Shown one piece after another: positions 1 to 5,144 of a stretch of 5,144 bases of DNA; position 1 is the first letter of the stretch; each line of letters begins with the position of its first letter. Source of the DNA: Deltaproteobacteria bacterium (GTDB lineage: Bacteria; Bdellovibrionota_F; JAHFAK01); contig JAHFAK010000057.1 in assembly GCA_023250585.1 (NCBI GenBank), forward strand, positions 1-5,144. Direction: 5' to 3'. The notes below the pieces were generated by a model. The model was given only the letters and a program-made list of their open reading frames with translations, was not told where the DNA came from and searched no databases. The translations under genes were made by a program, and so were the position numbers.

Positions 1-1149
1 TCGGAGTGTACAATATTCTTTCCCATCAATATATACAGGAGCAGTTGGTGTTTCTTTAATGCCGGGGAGGCTGATTCCGATGTCTGAGTATTTGCTTTCC
101 TCTGGGCCATTGACAACACAACCCATGACTGCAACTTTTAGTTTTTCAACCCCAGGATAAACTTTTTTCCATTCCTTAATTTTTTGAGCAATATGATCGG
201 TGACTTCGCGATCGAGTTTTACGAAATAATCGCTGTCAGTTCGACCACATCCAGGACAACTTGTAACTATTGGTTTAAAAAAACGAAAATTCATGTTTTG
301 TAGAAGCTGCGTACATACTTCAACTTCGCGTGCTCTTGAAATACCTGGTTCGGGAGTTAATGAAACACGAATCGTGTCGCCAATACCCTGTTGCAGAAGA
401 ATTGCAAGAGCTGCCGAGCTGGAGGCAATTCCTTTAATTCCATTTCCCGCCTCAGTTAATCCAAGATGCAGAATATAATCAGTTTTTTCTGCAAGCTTTT
501 GATATGCGCTCACCATATCTTGAATGTCTGACATTTTTACGCTGACAATGATTTTTTCTTTTGGTAATCCAAGACGGATTGCATATTCAGTGCTATGTAT
601 AGCACTTTCAATCATGGCATCGATGAGTACTTCTTTGAAATCTTTAGGATTTTTGAGCTCTGCGTTGGTGTCCATCATTTTGGTGAGTAGATCTTGATCT
701 AATGATCCCCAATTTACTCCAATACGTACTGGCTTATTATTTTTTATAGCAATTCGTATAATTGCCTCAAAATTATCATCGTGTTTTTTGCCTTTTCCGA
801 CATTTCCGGGATTTATCCGATATTTTGCCAGCGAGGCTGCGGCTTCAGGAGATTCAGAAAGTAATTTATGTCCATTATAATGGAAATCACCAATAATAGG
901 AGTCTTATACCCCTTTTGTTCAAGTTTTTCTATAATTTGTGGAACTGCTTCTGCTGCAGCTGAATCGTTAACGGTAATTCGAACAAGCTCCGATCCTGCA
1001 TCGGCAAGTTCAATGATTTGATTAACTGTTTCATCAACTCGAGCGGTTACGGTATTCGTCATTGACTGAACAACAATCGGATGATCGCTGCCAATGGGAA
1101 CATCTCCAATATAACATGAAGGGGTCTTTCGACGTTTGATTTCAAACAT
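1..1149 (-). CDS. ispG: 4-hydroxy-3-methylbut-2-enyl diphosphate synthase (IspG/GcpE), 3' end outside the window
   Basis: IspG reductively converts the cyclic diphosphate MEcPP to HMBPP, the penultimate step of the cytosolic MEP isoprenoid pathway, using a [4Fe-4S] cluster. The frame stays open for 383 codons to base 1, so only the last few tens of residues should be missing. Seen in translation: the N-terminal TIM-barrel region with [14 protein letters not shown] (about residues 20-33), [41 protein letters not shown], and the cluster domain with SCPGCGR (Cys298, Cys301) and MGCVVNGP (Cys344). These align one residue off the three cysteine ligands and the glutamate ligand known from Thermus IspG, which makes Glu351 the fourth ligand here. 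The usual glycine before that glutamate is Glu350. It is the short bacterial form without the plant-type insert. There is no Shine-Dalgarno before the ATG, and a promoter at 1156-1185 would start the mRNA at or next to the ATG. The identification is very secure. Confidence 0.97.
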   Translation of the reverse strand, partial: MFEIKRRKTPSCYIGDVPIGSDHPIVVQSMTNTVTARVDETVNQIIELADAGSELVRITVNDSAAAEAVPQIIEKLEQKGYKTPIIGDFHYNGHKLLSESPEAAASLAKYRINPGNVGKGKKHDDNFEAIIRIAIKNNKPVRIGVNWGSLDQDLLTKMMDTNAELKNPKDFKEVLIDAMIESAIHSTEYAIRLGLPKEKIIVSVKMSDIQDMVSAYQKLAEKTDYILHLGLTEAGNGIKGIASSSAALAILLQQGIGDTIRVSLTPEPGISRAREVEVCTQLLQNMNFRFFKPIVTSCPGCGRTDSDYFVKLDREVTDHIAQKIKEWKKVYPGVEKLKVAVMGCVVNGPEESKYSDIGISLPGIKETPTAPVYIDGKEYCTLR

Positions 1150-1155
1150 GAGCAG

Positions 1156-1185
1156 ATTCTATGTTAGAACTATCGGAGTTGTCAA
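1156..1185 (-). promoter_or_regulatory. Predicted sigma70-type promoter of ispG
   Basis: Read on the minus strand, a perfect -35 box TTGACA (1185-1180) is followed after 18 bases by TAGAAT (1161-1156), five of six matches to the -10 consensus. Initiation about seven bases downstream falls on the A of the ispG ATG at 1149, predicting a leaderless mRNA. This fits the absence of a ribosome binding site. The -35 box is separated by only one base from the parS-like site at 1187-1202, so a bound protein could affect this promoter. Not tested beyond pattern matching. Confidence 0.55.
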
Positions 1186-1186
1186 A

Positions 1187-1202
1187 TGTTCCACGTAGAA
1201 CA
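1187..1202. other. parS-like centromere site 1
   Basis: TGTTCCACGTAGAACA, an inverted repeat with one imperfect pair (C at 1192 against A at 1197). Flanking bases extend the dyad to 1184-1205. It differs from the commonly cited parS TGTTTCACGTGAAACA at positions 5, 11 and 12; the changes at 5 and 12 compensate each other. It lies between the stop of the 58-residue gene (8 bases away) and the ispG promoter, one base from its -35 box. On the plus strand it is followed by a T-rich run, so a terminator role is an alternative, but no plus-strand gene precedes it. The recurrence of the same 16-mer three more times favours a binding site. Confidence 0.75.
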
Positions 1203-1210
1203 TTTTGTTT

Positions 1211-1387
1211 TTAGAACCCCTCTTCTTTGAGTTTGCGGCTTATGCGTTTTGCTTTGTTAGACATGAATCGATTGAGAAAAAGAAGACGTTCTTCAAGATA
1301 CTCGAGCTTTTTTCGGAGAGAAAGCGCAGCAAATTGCTTCATTCGTTCAATATCAAATTCTTCTGTTTGTTTTCTTTGATTATTCAT
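1211..1387 (-). CDS. Small charged helical protein, probable partner of the upstream nucleotidyltransferase
   Basis: 58 residues starting MNNQRKQTEEFD. An in-frame ATG at 1450 would give 79 residues, but the extra part lies wholly within the upstream gene in another frame and reads unlike a protein N-terminus, so the ATG at 1387 is preferred. That ATG overlaps the last 8 bases of the nucleotidyltransferase gene, an arrangement that suggests translational coupling. The protein is basic and rich in Lys, Arg, Glu and Leu, predicted to be almost entirely helical. Its core, ALSLRKKLEYLEERLLFLNRF (residues about 21-41), resembles the 'L..KL.WLEE...F' pattern I associate with small proteins encoded beside AbiEii/DUF6036-type nucleotidyltransferases. 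By inference it is the second member of a toxin-antitoxin-like pair. Which member would be toxin cannot be told from sequence. Confidence 0.72.
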   Translation of the reverse strand: MNNQRKQTEEFDIERMKQFAALSLRKKLEYLEERLLFLNRFMSNKAKRISRKLKEEGF

Positions 1388-1877
1388 CTTTAAATTGTGT
1401 AAGCCTTTTGAGTGCACGAATATCCAGTAAATCTCGTTCCCGTCCGGCATGTTTTTTTAAAGCTATGAGATCAGGAATGCTTGCAATTCGTAAGATCAAT
1501 TCTCGGTCTTTCATGATGACACTATTTGTATAGAGAATATCGAATTCAATAATCTGTTCAATCATAACAACATCGATATCTTCTATTGGATTATGGGGAT
1601 TATATACCGAGAATACCTTCATTCCTTTTTCGTACATCCATTCTTTTCGTTTTTGTGGATCAGCAAATTCTTGAAGTTTCACGGGCATTCGTGGAAGCAT
1701 CTTGAGCTTTTCTACTGCATGAATAAATTTTTGAATTTCATCGTTAGTCATCGCAATAACAATATCGAGATCACCGGTATGACGATCATATCCATGAAGA
1801 TTTACCGCTATGCCTCCAATAATGACATATTTAAGGCCGAGTTCATTAAATGTTCGAAATATATTTTCGTAAAGCAT
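1380..1877 (-). CDS. AbiEii/DUF6036-like nucleotidyltransferase, putative toxin-antitoxin component
   Basis: 165 residues of the DNA polymerase beta-like nucleotidyltransferase fold. Motif I is IIGGIAVNLHGYDRHTGDLDI (residues 19-39), with Gly21-Gly22, Arg32-x-Thr34 and the metal-binding pair Asp36-x-Asp38. A third acidic residue is likely Asp102 in EDIDVVMI. Near the C-terminus, DLIALKKHAGRERDLLDI (136-153) matches the K..a.R.RD..D motif typical of AbiEii and DUF6036 proteins. All catalytic positions look intact, so the enzyme is probably active. Relatives transfer nucleotides to RNA or protein targets in type IV toxin-antitoxin or abortive-infection systems; the substrate here is unknown. 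It is the first gene of a two-gene operon, with an 8-base overlap with the next gene. No Shine-Dalgarno precedes the ATG, and a promoter at 1889-1917 leaves only a few bases of leader. A stand-alone housekeeping role is possible but less typical. Confidence 0.85.
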   Translation of the reverse strand: MLYENIFRTFNELGLKYVIIGGIAVNLHGYDRHTGDLDIVIAMTNDEIQKFIHAVEKLKMLPRMPVKLQEFADPQKRKEWMYEKGMKVFSVYNPHNPIEDIDVVMIEQIIEFDILYTNSVIMKDRELILRIASIPDLIALKKHAGRERDLLDIRALKRLTQFKDE

Positions 1878-1888
1878 AGAGTTAATAA

Positions 1889-1917
1889 ATAATAAGTGAT
1901 AGCTTCTGAGAAGTAAA
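1889..1917 (-). promoter_or_regulatory. Predicted promoter of the nucleotidyltransferase operon
   Basis: On the minus strand TTTACT (1917-1912) is followed after exactly 17 bases by TATTAT (1894-1889), a good -35/-10 pair. The start of transcription would be near 1882, about five bases before the ATG at 1877, so the message would be nearly leaderless, in keeping with the absent ribosome binding site. The perfect parS-like palindrome at 1946-1961 is 28 bases upstream of the -35 box. In such AT-rich DNA chance matches are common, so this is a moderate call. Confidence 0.4.
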
Positions 1918-1945
1918 GACGTTTAGTAGATGAATACTTAAAGAA

Positions 1946-1961
1946 TGTTCCACGTGGAACA
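1946..1961. other. parS-like centromere site 2 (perfect palindrome)
   Basis: TGTTCCACGTGGAACA is a perfect 16-bp palindrome, extended by flanking A and T to 18 bp. It keeps the CACGTG core of parS and differs from TGTTTCACGTGAAACA only at the two compensating positions 5 and 12. This form is close to sites I recall for pseudomonad and Caulobacter ParB. It lies two bases beyond the stop codon of the exported protein gene and upstream of the nucleotidyltransferase promoter. Together with site 3 it shares an 18-bp stretch that includes the preceding TTAAAGA. As minus-strand RNA it could fold into a stem with an ACGT loop followed by CUUU, so a weak terminator role for the exported protein gene cannot be excluded. 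Confidence 0.85.
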
Positions 1962-1963
1962 TT

Positions 1964-3529
1964 TTATAGTTCTTCAGGTTCTCCAATGGGTTTTGGCTCA
2001 TATTCTTTTGGTTCGTTTATTATCTCTGCATTTTCAGTTTGGATAGCAGGGTGCGCGTTTTGAATAGGTACATAGCCACGACCTTTGCCTAATCTATGAT
2101 TCCAGTCTTTGATCGTATCTGAAGTTAATTCCCTGAGAGCATCTTCATTTGTATCGCATTCAAAGAGAGTTAGAAATTTGTTTTGTTTTTCTCCATTTTC
2201 ATTGGTTGAAGGAAATGTTAGATTGATTTCTGGAGAGAAGCTATACTGACCATATTTTTGTAAACATTCAGGTATATCAATATTGTTTGCCCTACACATT
2301 GCTTCCACTAACGGATTGAGAACACCTTTATCAATACCAGGATGATCGAGAAAGAGTGAAACGTCATTAGCAGAAAGGATTTGGTTAAAGAATTCTTTTT
2401 GTTTATTTTTTGTTTTTTCTAATTGATCATCAATATTTTTTATATATTCATGAACCGATTCTGTTTCACCACCCTGATTAATAATATTTTTAATCCAAGT
2501 GTCGTTTTCTTTTTTCCAGTATTCTTTAAACCGTTTGGTATTAAGGATAAGTTCTAATGAAAGAGTATTGTCGGTATAGTTTTTACAGAGGCGCTTAAAA
2601 ATGTCTCCGTATTTTTCTTTAAATGAGTTAATTTCCTGCTTAAGTCTTTCTTTAATTTCATCAGAAACGTAAATATCGTATAAATCTTCGGGAGTTTTGA
2701 CAAGCAATTCCTCCCCTGTTTTTTTGTTTTTTATCAAAATAAAAATGTACTTATCCTGAAGGAGTACTTCCCCTTCTTCAGATTCAAATACTAAGCGAGC
2801 TTCTGTATGAGGAAGCCTGTTTAAATCTAGAAGTACTTGGTTATACGTTCTTTTATCAGTTTTACTTTTTGGATCATAGAGAGTATCTAAAATTTCCATT
2901 TTAAAGACTGCCTCAAGACGAAGATATTCCCATACAACCTGAAAATGGTTTGGATTAAGAATTAAGGGTATACGAATAGTATTTCCCGTAAACCCATTTT
3001 TATCATAAAGAATTTCGAGAGCTACCTTCTTAATAAAGTTTTCAATGGTCTTATCAATAGAAAATTGATGAGTTATATACACTGTTGTTGGGTTATAGAA
3101 AAACGGAAGTAGGAATACAGGATCATTTTCAGAATTTTTAATAATTCTATTCGCTATTTCTTCCGATGTTTCGCTTATGTGTATATCAGTTACAGCCTTT
3201 TTTATCTTATTACAGTCTCCTGCTTTTACTAGACCTATTTCTTTGGATTGATGAATATTTTTTAGCTTTATTGTAGATTTTTCATGGAGCTTTTCCATAT
3301 TTTTCCATACATCATACGTAATATTTGGAAAGCCATCGTTTCTATTCTTAATAATCTGTACTAATTGTCTATATTTTTTAAGGTTCTCAGGCGTGCAAAA
3401 TGTATCATATTCTTGAGATGCTATGCAAAAAGTTTCAGTTTTTTTCTGTAGGTTATTTTCGGCAGAGACTAACAAAGAGGATGATAAAACTATAGAGCTT
3501 ATTAAAATTATTACGTTATTTGTTCTCAT
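1964..3529 (-). CDS. Exported protein of unknown function, larger member of a divergent paralogous pair
   Basis: 521 residues from the chosen ATG. The longest open frame begins at 3655, but the ATG at 3529 has an AGAGGA ribosome binding site 10 bases upstream and opens directly into a signal peptide: MRTNN, then a hydrophobic run (residues 6-21), then VSA with probable cleavage after Ala23. The extra 42 codons would bury the signal peptide and include a parS-like site. I recognise no family. It is clearly paralogous to the protein at 3708-5048: TPENLKKYRQLV (46-57), ITYD (70-73), WEYLRLEAVFKMEILD (200-215), EGEVLLQDKY (252-261), KYGDIFKRLCKN (306-317) and a C-terminal domain around FSPEINLTFP (431-440) ending in LFEC. 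Cys315 and Cys458 are conserved in the paralogue and could form a disulfide in the periplasm or outside the cell. Its middle carries roughly 45 more residues than the paralogue, and it ends in a Glu/Pro-rich tail. Confidence refers to the gene and its export, not to a function. Confidence 0.88.
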   Translation of the reverse strand: MRTNNVIILISSIVLSSSLLVSAENNLQKKTETFCIASQEYDTFCTPENLKKYRQLVQIIKNRNDGFPNITYDVWKNMEKLHEKSTIKLKNIHQSKEIGLVKAGDCNKIKKAVTDIHISETSEEIANRIIKNSENDPVFLLPFFYNPTTVYITHQFSIDKTIENFIKKVALEILYDKNGFTGNTIRIPLILNPNHFQVVWEYLRLEAVFKMEILDTLYDPKSKTDKRTYNQVLLDLNRLPHTEARLVFESEEGEVLLQDKYIFILIKNKKTGEELLVKTPEDLYDIYVSDEIKERLKQEINSFKEKYGDIFKRLCKNYTDNTLSLELILNTKRFKEYWKKENDTWIKNIINQGGETESVHEYIKNIDDQLEKTKNKQKEFFNQILSANDVSLFLDHPGIDKGVLNPLVEAMCRANNIDIPECLQKYGQYSFSPEINLTFPSTNENGEKQNKFLTLFECDTNEDALRELTSDTIKDWNHRLGKGRGYVPIQNAHPAIQTENAEIINEPKEYEPKPIGEPEEL

Positions 3530-3539
3530 GATTACATAA

Positions 3540-3545
3540 TCCTCT
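3540..3545 (-). promoter_or_regulatory. Ribosome binding site that decides the exported protein's start
   Basis: AGAGGA on the minus strand, 10 bases before the ATG at 3529. It is the clearest Shine-Dalgarno in the window and, with the signal peptide that follows, supports this start over the longer reading from 3655. Further upstream a weak TTGCAG (3578-3573) and TTATTT/TATTTT (about 3548-3554) with 18-19 bases between them might be the promoter, but this pair is too poor to list alone. Confidence 0.6.
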
Positions 3546-3602
3546 GTAAAATAAGGTTCTTGTGAAAAAATACTGCAAAAACGGTTCCATTTTTTTAAAG
3601 AA

Positions 3603-3618
3603 TGTTCCACGTAGAACA
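3603..3618. other. parS-like centromere site 3
   Basis: TGTTCCACGTAGAACA, identical in sequence and orientation to site 1, flanked by A and T. It lies in the 178-bp region between the two diverging exported-protein genes, 73 bases before the minus-strand start and 89 bases before the plus-strand start. It is upstream of both genes, so a terminator role is excluded here. It shares an 18-bp stretch with site 2 (TTAAAGAATGTTCCACGT), which may reflect duplication of the site with its flank. Confidence 0.78.
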
Positions 3619-3645
3619 TTGGAGAGAAAGCCCTCATCGTTACTT

Positions 3646-3690
3646 TTGACATCATTTTATACTTGCAATTTTATAAAACTTGTGTACTAT
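3646..3690 (+). promoter_or_regulatory. Predicted promoter region of the plus-strand exported protein gene
   Basis: A perfect -35 box TTGACA (3646-3651) is followed by possible -10 boxes TTTTAT (3669-3674, 17-base gap) or TATAAA (3672-3677, 20-base gap). A second pair, TTGCAA (3663-3668) and TACTAT (3685-3690) with 16 bases between, would start transcription near 3697, close to the ATG at 3708. Which is used cannot be decided here. The parS-like site 3 ends 27 bases upstream of the first -35 box. Confidence 0.4.
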
Positions 3691-3707
3691 CATAAATGGG
3701 TTAAAAA

Positions 3708-5048
3708 ATGAGACAAGCCGTTAAAAAGTTATTATTTTTAATTGGTTGTATACAAATTTCATTCGTTGCCGCTCAAGTAAACATCTCACCGACAATAGAT
3801 ACTTTTTCGTTTTCACCTGAAAATCTCATAAAATATAGAAAACTCGTATGGGACTATGAAAAGAAAAACAGTAAGATTACTTATGATAGCACTCGTATTG
3901 AAGAAATAGTAAAAAAATTGAATCCAAAACTCAAAATAGATCATGATCTATTTACTAAAAATGAAAGAACAAAATTCTATTTGATATCTGTTCCGAAGGT
4001 CATAGCTGAGTTATTTAAGAGTGATAGTATTAAATCACATAACTATCCTGCCGTTTTAACCGATGTGTATGTTCATCATAAAAGTATAAAAAGTAAAGAA
4101 AGCGACTATACTCAAGAAATGAAAATTGAAAAACCATTCGATGCTTATGGCTATGGTAAAGACATCATTTATGTGCCTTTACTTATTGATGAAAGAGATT
4201 TTGTTGATACGGAAGGAAAGATTAAAGAAAAGATAGAGGAAATTCCCTATACCAAAGCTCTTATTCAAACAGCTTGGGATTATATAAAACTCGAATCATG
4301 TTTTATGAATGAAGTATTTGACTTCGTTTTTGATAATAAAAAGAATATTACCTACTGGCAGGTTCTTAACACATTGGCAAAAGAAGATGATAGTGAAGCA
4401 AGTTTAGTTATGTATTCGAAAAAAGGGGAAGTGTTCATTAGAGACAGATACTTGATTAAAATAAAAGATAAAAAAACAGGAATAGAAACCGAGATTTCAA
4501 GTCCAGAAGAACTTGAAACTTTTAGATTGCAAAAGATACGGCAATATCAAGAAAAATTAGTTCAAGAACTTAACACTGCCTATGGTGATATTTTCCAAAG
4601 ATTTTGTCAGAATGCTTCTTCGTTTACCCGAGAAAGCATTGATTCTATTGAGGGAGTTAAAGAACTTATCTCATCGTTATCTCAAAATAATTATAGCAAT
4701 GCTTTAAAATATTTTGTATTTGAGATACAGATGCAAAAAATTATAGCCAGTGAATCTTCGGCATTTAACGACGATGATCATGAGGAGATAGAAGAATTTG
4801 AGTATTCATTTGAGTATACATTTGCTCCTAAGGTCATAGTATATATACCCTTTATTAATGAGCAAGGAATAATAGGACAAAAATGGTTTGAATTTTTCTC
4901 CTGTGAACCCAAGCAAGAGAATCTCGAAAAACTCACTAACGAGGATATGGCTGAAATTAATAACTTAAGTAATCAAAAAAAGTCAGAGTTTATTCATCTT
5001 CTCAAATATGAAAGCTCGGGAAAATCGAGAAGCTATACACCTCAATAA
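3708..5048 (+). CDS. Exported protein of unknown function, smaller member of a divergent paralogous pair
   Basis: 446 residues. The start MRQAVKKLLFLIGC opens a signal peptide: basic n-region to Lys7, hydrophobic core 8-20, and VAA with probable cleavage after Ala22. Only a weak GGG at 3698-3700 serves as ribosome binding site. No known family is recognised. Features shared with the protein at 1964-3529 are SPENLIKYRKLV (36-47), ITYD (57-60), WDYIKLESCFMNEVFD (190-205), EVFIRDRY (241-248), a KDKKTG loop, AYGDIFQRFCQN (291-302) and a C-terminal FAPKVIVYIPFINE (372-385) ending in FFSCE. Cys300 and Cys399 match the conserved cysteines of the paralogue; Cys198 is unique to this copy. An acidic stretch DDDHEEIEEFE (355-365) precedes the last domain. 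The conserved order suggests an N-terminal helical segment, a central domain and a C-terminal beta-rich domain. The divergence of the two sequences implies an old duplication. The cell location is periplasm, envelope or host-facing; no function can be assigned. Confidence 0.88.
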   Translation: MRQAVKKLLFLIGCIQISFVAAQVNISPTIDTFSFSPENLIKYRKLVWDYEKKNSKITYDSTRIEEIVKKLNPKLKIDHDLFTKNERTKFYLISVPKVIAELFKSDSIKSHNYPAVLTDVYVHHKSIKSKESDYTQEMKIEKPFDAYGYGKDIIYVPLLIDERDFVDTEGKIKEKIEEIPYTKALIQTAWDYIKLESCFMNEVFDFVFDNKKNITYWQVLNTLAKEDDSEASLVMYSKKGEVFIRDRYLIKIKDKKTGIETEISSPEELETFRLQKIRQYQEKLVQELNTAYGDIFQRFCQNASSFTRESIDSIEGVKELISSLSQNNYSNALKYFVFEIQMQKIIASESSAFNDDDHEEIEEFEYSFEYTFAPKVIVYIPFINEQGIIGQKWFEFFSCEPKQENLEKLTNEDMAEINNLSNQKKSEFIHLLKYESSGKSRSYTPQ

Positions 5049-5073
5049 TAGTTACATTTCCTATCAATATAAA

Positions 5074-5089
5074 TGTTCTACGTGGAACA
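5074..5089. other. parS-like centromere site 4
   Basis: TGTTCTACGTGGAACA is the exact reverse complement of sites 1 and 3, flanked by AA-A and T-TT so that the dyad spans 5071-5092. It lies in the 45-bp gap between the stop of the plus-strand exported protein gene and the stop of the truncated minus-strand reading frame, four bases from the latter. In this convergent position a bidirectional terminator hairpin is a real alternative (stem AAATGTTC over a TACGTG loop), though there is no strong U tract. Confidence 0.75.
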
Positions 5090-5093
5090 TTTA

Positions 5094-5144
5094 TCATTCT
5101 TCTGAAATGTCTAAGGACTTTGGTTGAGTTTCTGGAGCTATATC
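5094..5144 (-). CDS. C-terminal end of a minus-strand gene running off the window (tentative)
   Basis: The last 51 bases, read on the minus strand, encode DIAPETQPKSLDISEE followed by TGA, with a TAA next in frame. The peptide is hydrophilic, acidic and proline-bearing, like the Glu/Pro-rich tail of the exported protein at 1964-3529. As for that gene, the stop lies within a few bases of a parS-like site. It might therefore be another member of the same family, but 16 residues cannot show this. A second minus-strand frame is also open over this short stretch, so the call is weak. Confidence 0.4.
   Translation of the reverse strand, partial: DIAPETQPKSLDISEE

Noticed and set aside
293-478. Plus-strand open frame of 61 codons
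   Set aside because: Lies wholly within ispG on the other strand, with no ribosome binding site or recognisable protein features.
1205-1393. Plus-strand open frame of 62 codons
   Set aside because: Antisense of the 58-residue gene; its phenylalanine-rich content mirrors the Lys/Glu codons of the real strand.
1388-1450. N-terminal extension of the small partner protein to the ATG at 1450
   Set aside because: It would overlap the conserved C-terminal motif of the nucleotidyltransferase for 71 bases; the ATG at 1387 gives a normal coupled overlap.
1593-1892. Plus-strand open frame of 99 codons
   Set aside because: Antisense of the nucleotidyltransferase, whose catalytic motifs are intact; the frame shows no protein-like pattern.
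3738-3749. Lipobox-like LIGC (residues 11-14) in the smaller exported protein
   Set aside because: The hydrophobic run before the Cys is only six residues and continues after it to a good VAA cleavage site; the paralogue has no matching Cys. A type I signal peptide fits better.
1-5144. tRNA, rRNA, CRISPR array, insertion sequence or riboswitch
   Set aside because: Reading both strands, I saw no cloverleaf, regularly spaced direct repeats, transposase frame or recognisable aptamer; the only repeat is the parS-like palindrome, whose spacing is irregular.

Overview
The window comes from an AT-rich bacterium. It holds the 3'-truncated core gene ispG, a small nucleotidyltransferase operon that looks like a toxin-antitoxin pair, and two diverging paralogous genes for exported proteins of unknown function. 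No base statistics or searches were run. The IspG is the short type, similar to alphaproteobacterial proteins as I remember them. Low GC plus lineage-specific exported paralogues would suit a host-associated lineage such as Rickettsiales, Holosporales or Dependentiae, but this placement is only a guess.

Layout. The minus strand carries ispG (1-1149, open at the window edge), a 58-residue protein (1211-1387) overlapped by 8 bp by an AbiEii/DUF6036-like nucleotidyltransferase (1380-1877), and a 521-residue exported protein (1964-3529, start revised from the longest reading). The plus strand carries a 446-residue paralogue of that exported protein (3708-5048). The last 51 bases look like the 3' end of another minus-strand gene.

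The most striking signal is between the genes. Four copies of a 16-bp palindrome, TGTTCCACGTGGAACA or its one-base variant, lie at 1187-1202, 1946-1961, 3603-3618 and 5074-5089. They closely match parS, the ParB-binding centromere site (commonly given as TGTTTCACGTGAAACA). After the start revision all four are intergenic, although intergenic DNA is only about 370 bp of the window. The best reading is a chromosome-partitioning centromere cluster, or an equivalent on a large plasmid. One site touches the predicted ispG promoter, and three sit within 8 bp of a minus-strand stop codon. A dispersed palindromic repeat or an operator family therefore remains a possible alternative.

How the parts relate. 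ispG is a housekeeping gene of the MEP isoprenoid pathway. It has a promoter that would give a leaderless mRNA and an unusual Gly-to-Glu change beside its Fe-S cluster ligand. The nucleotidyltransferase pair is translationally coupled. The two exported paralogues diverge from a shared 178-bp control region with a parS-like site inside it, and they share a probable disulfide-forming cysteine pair.
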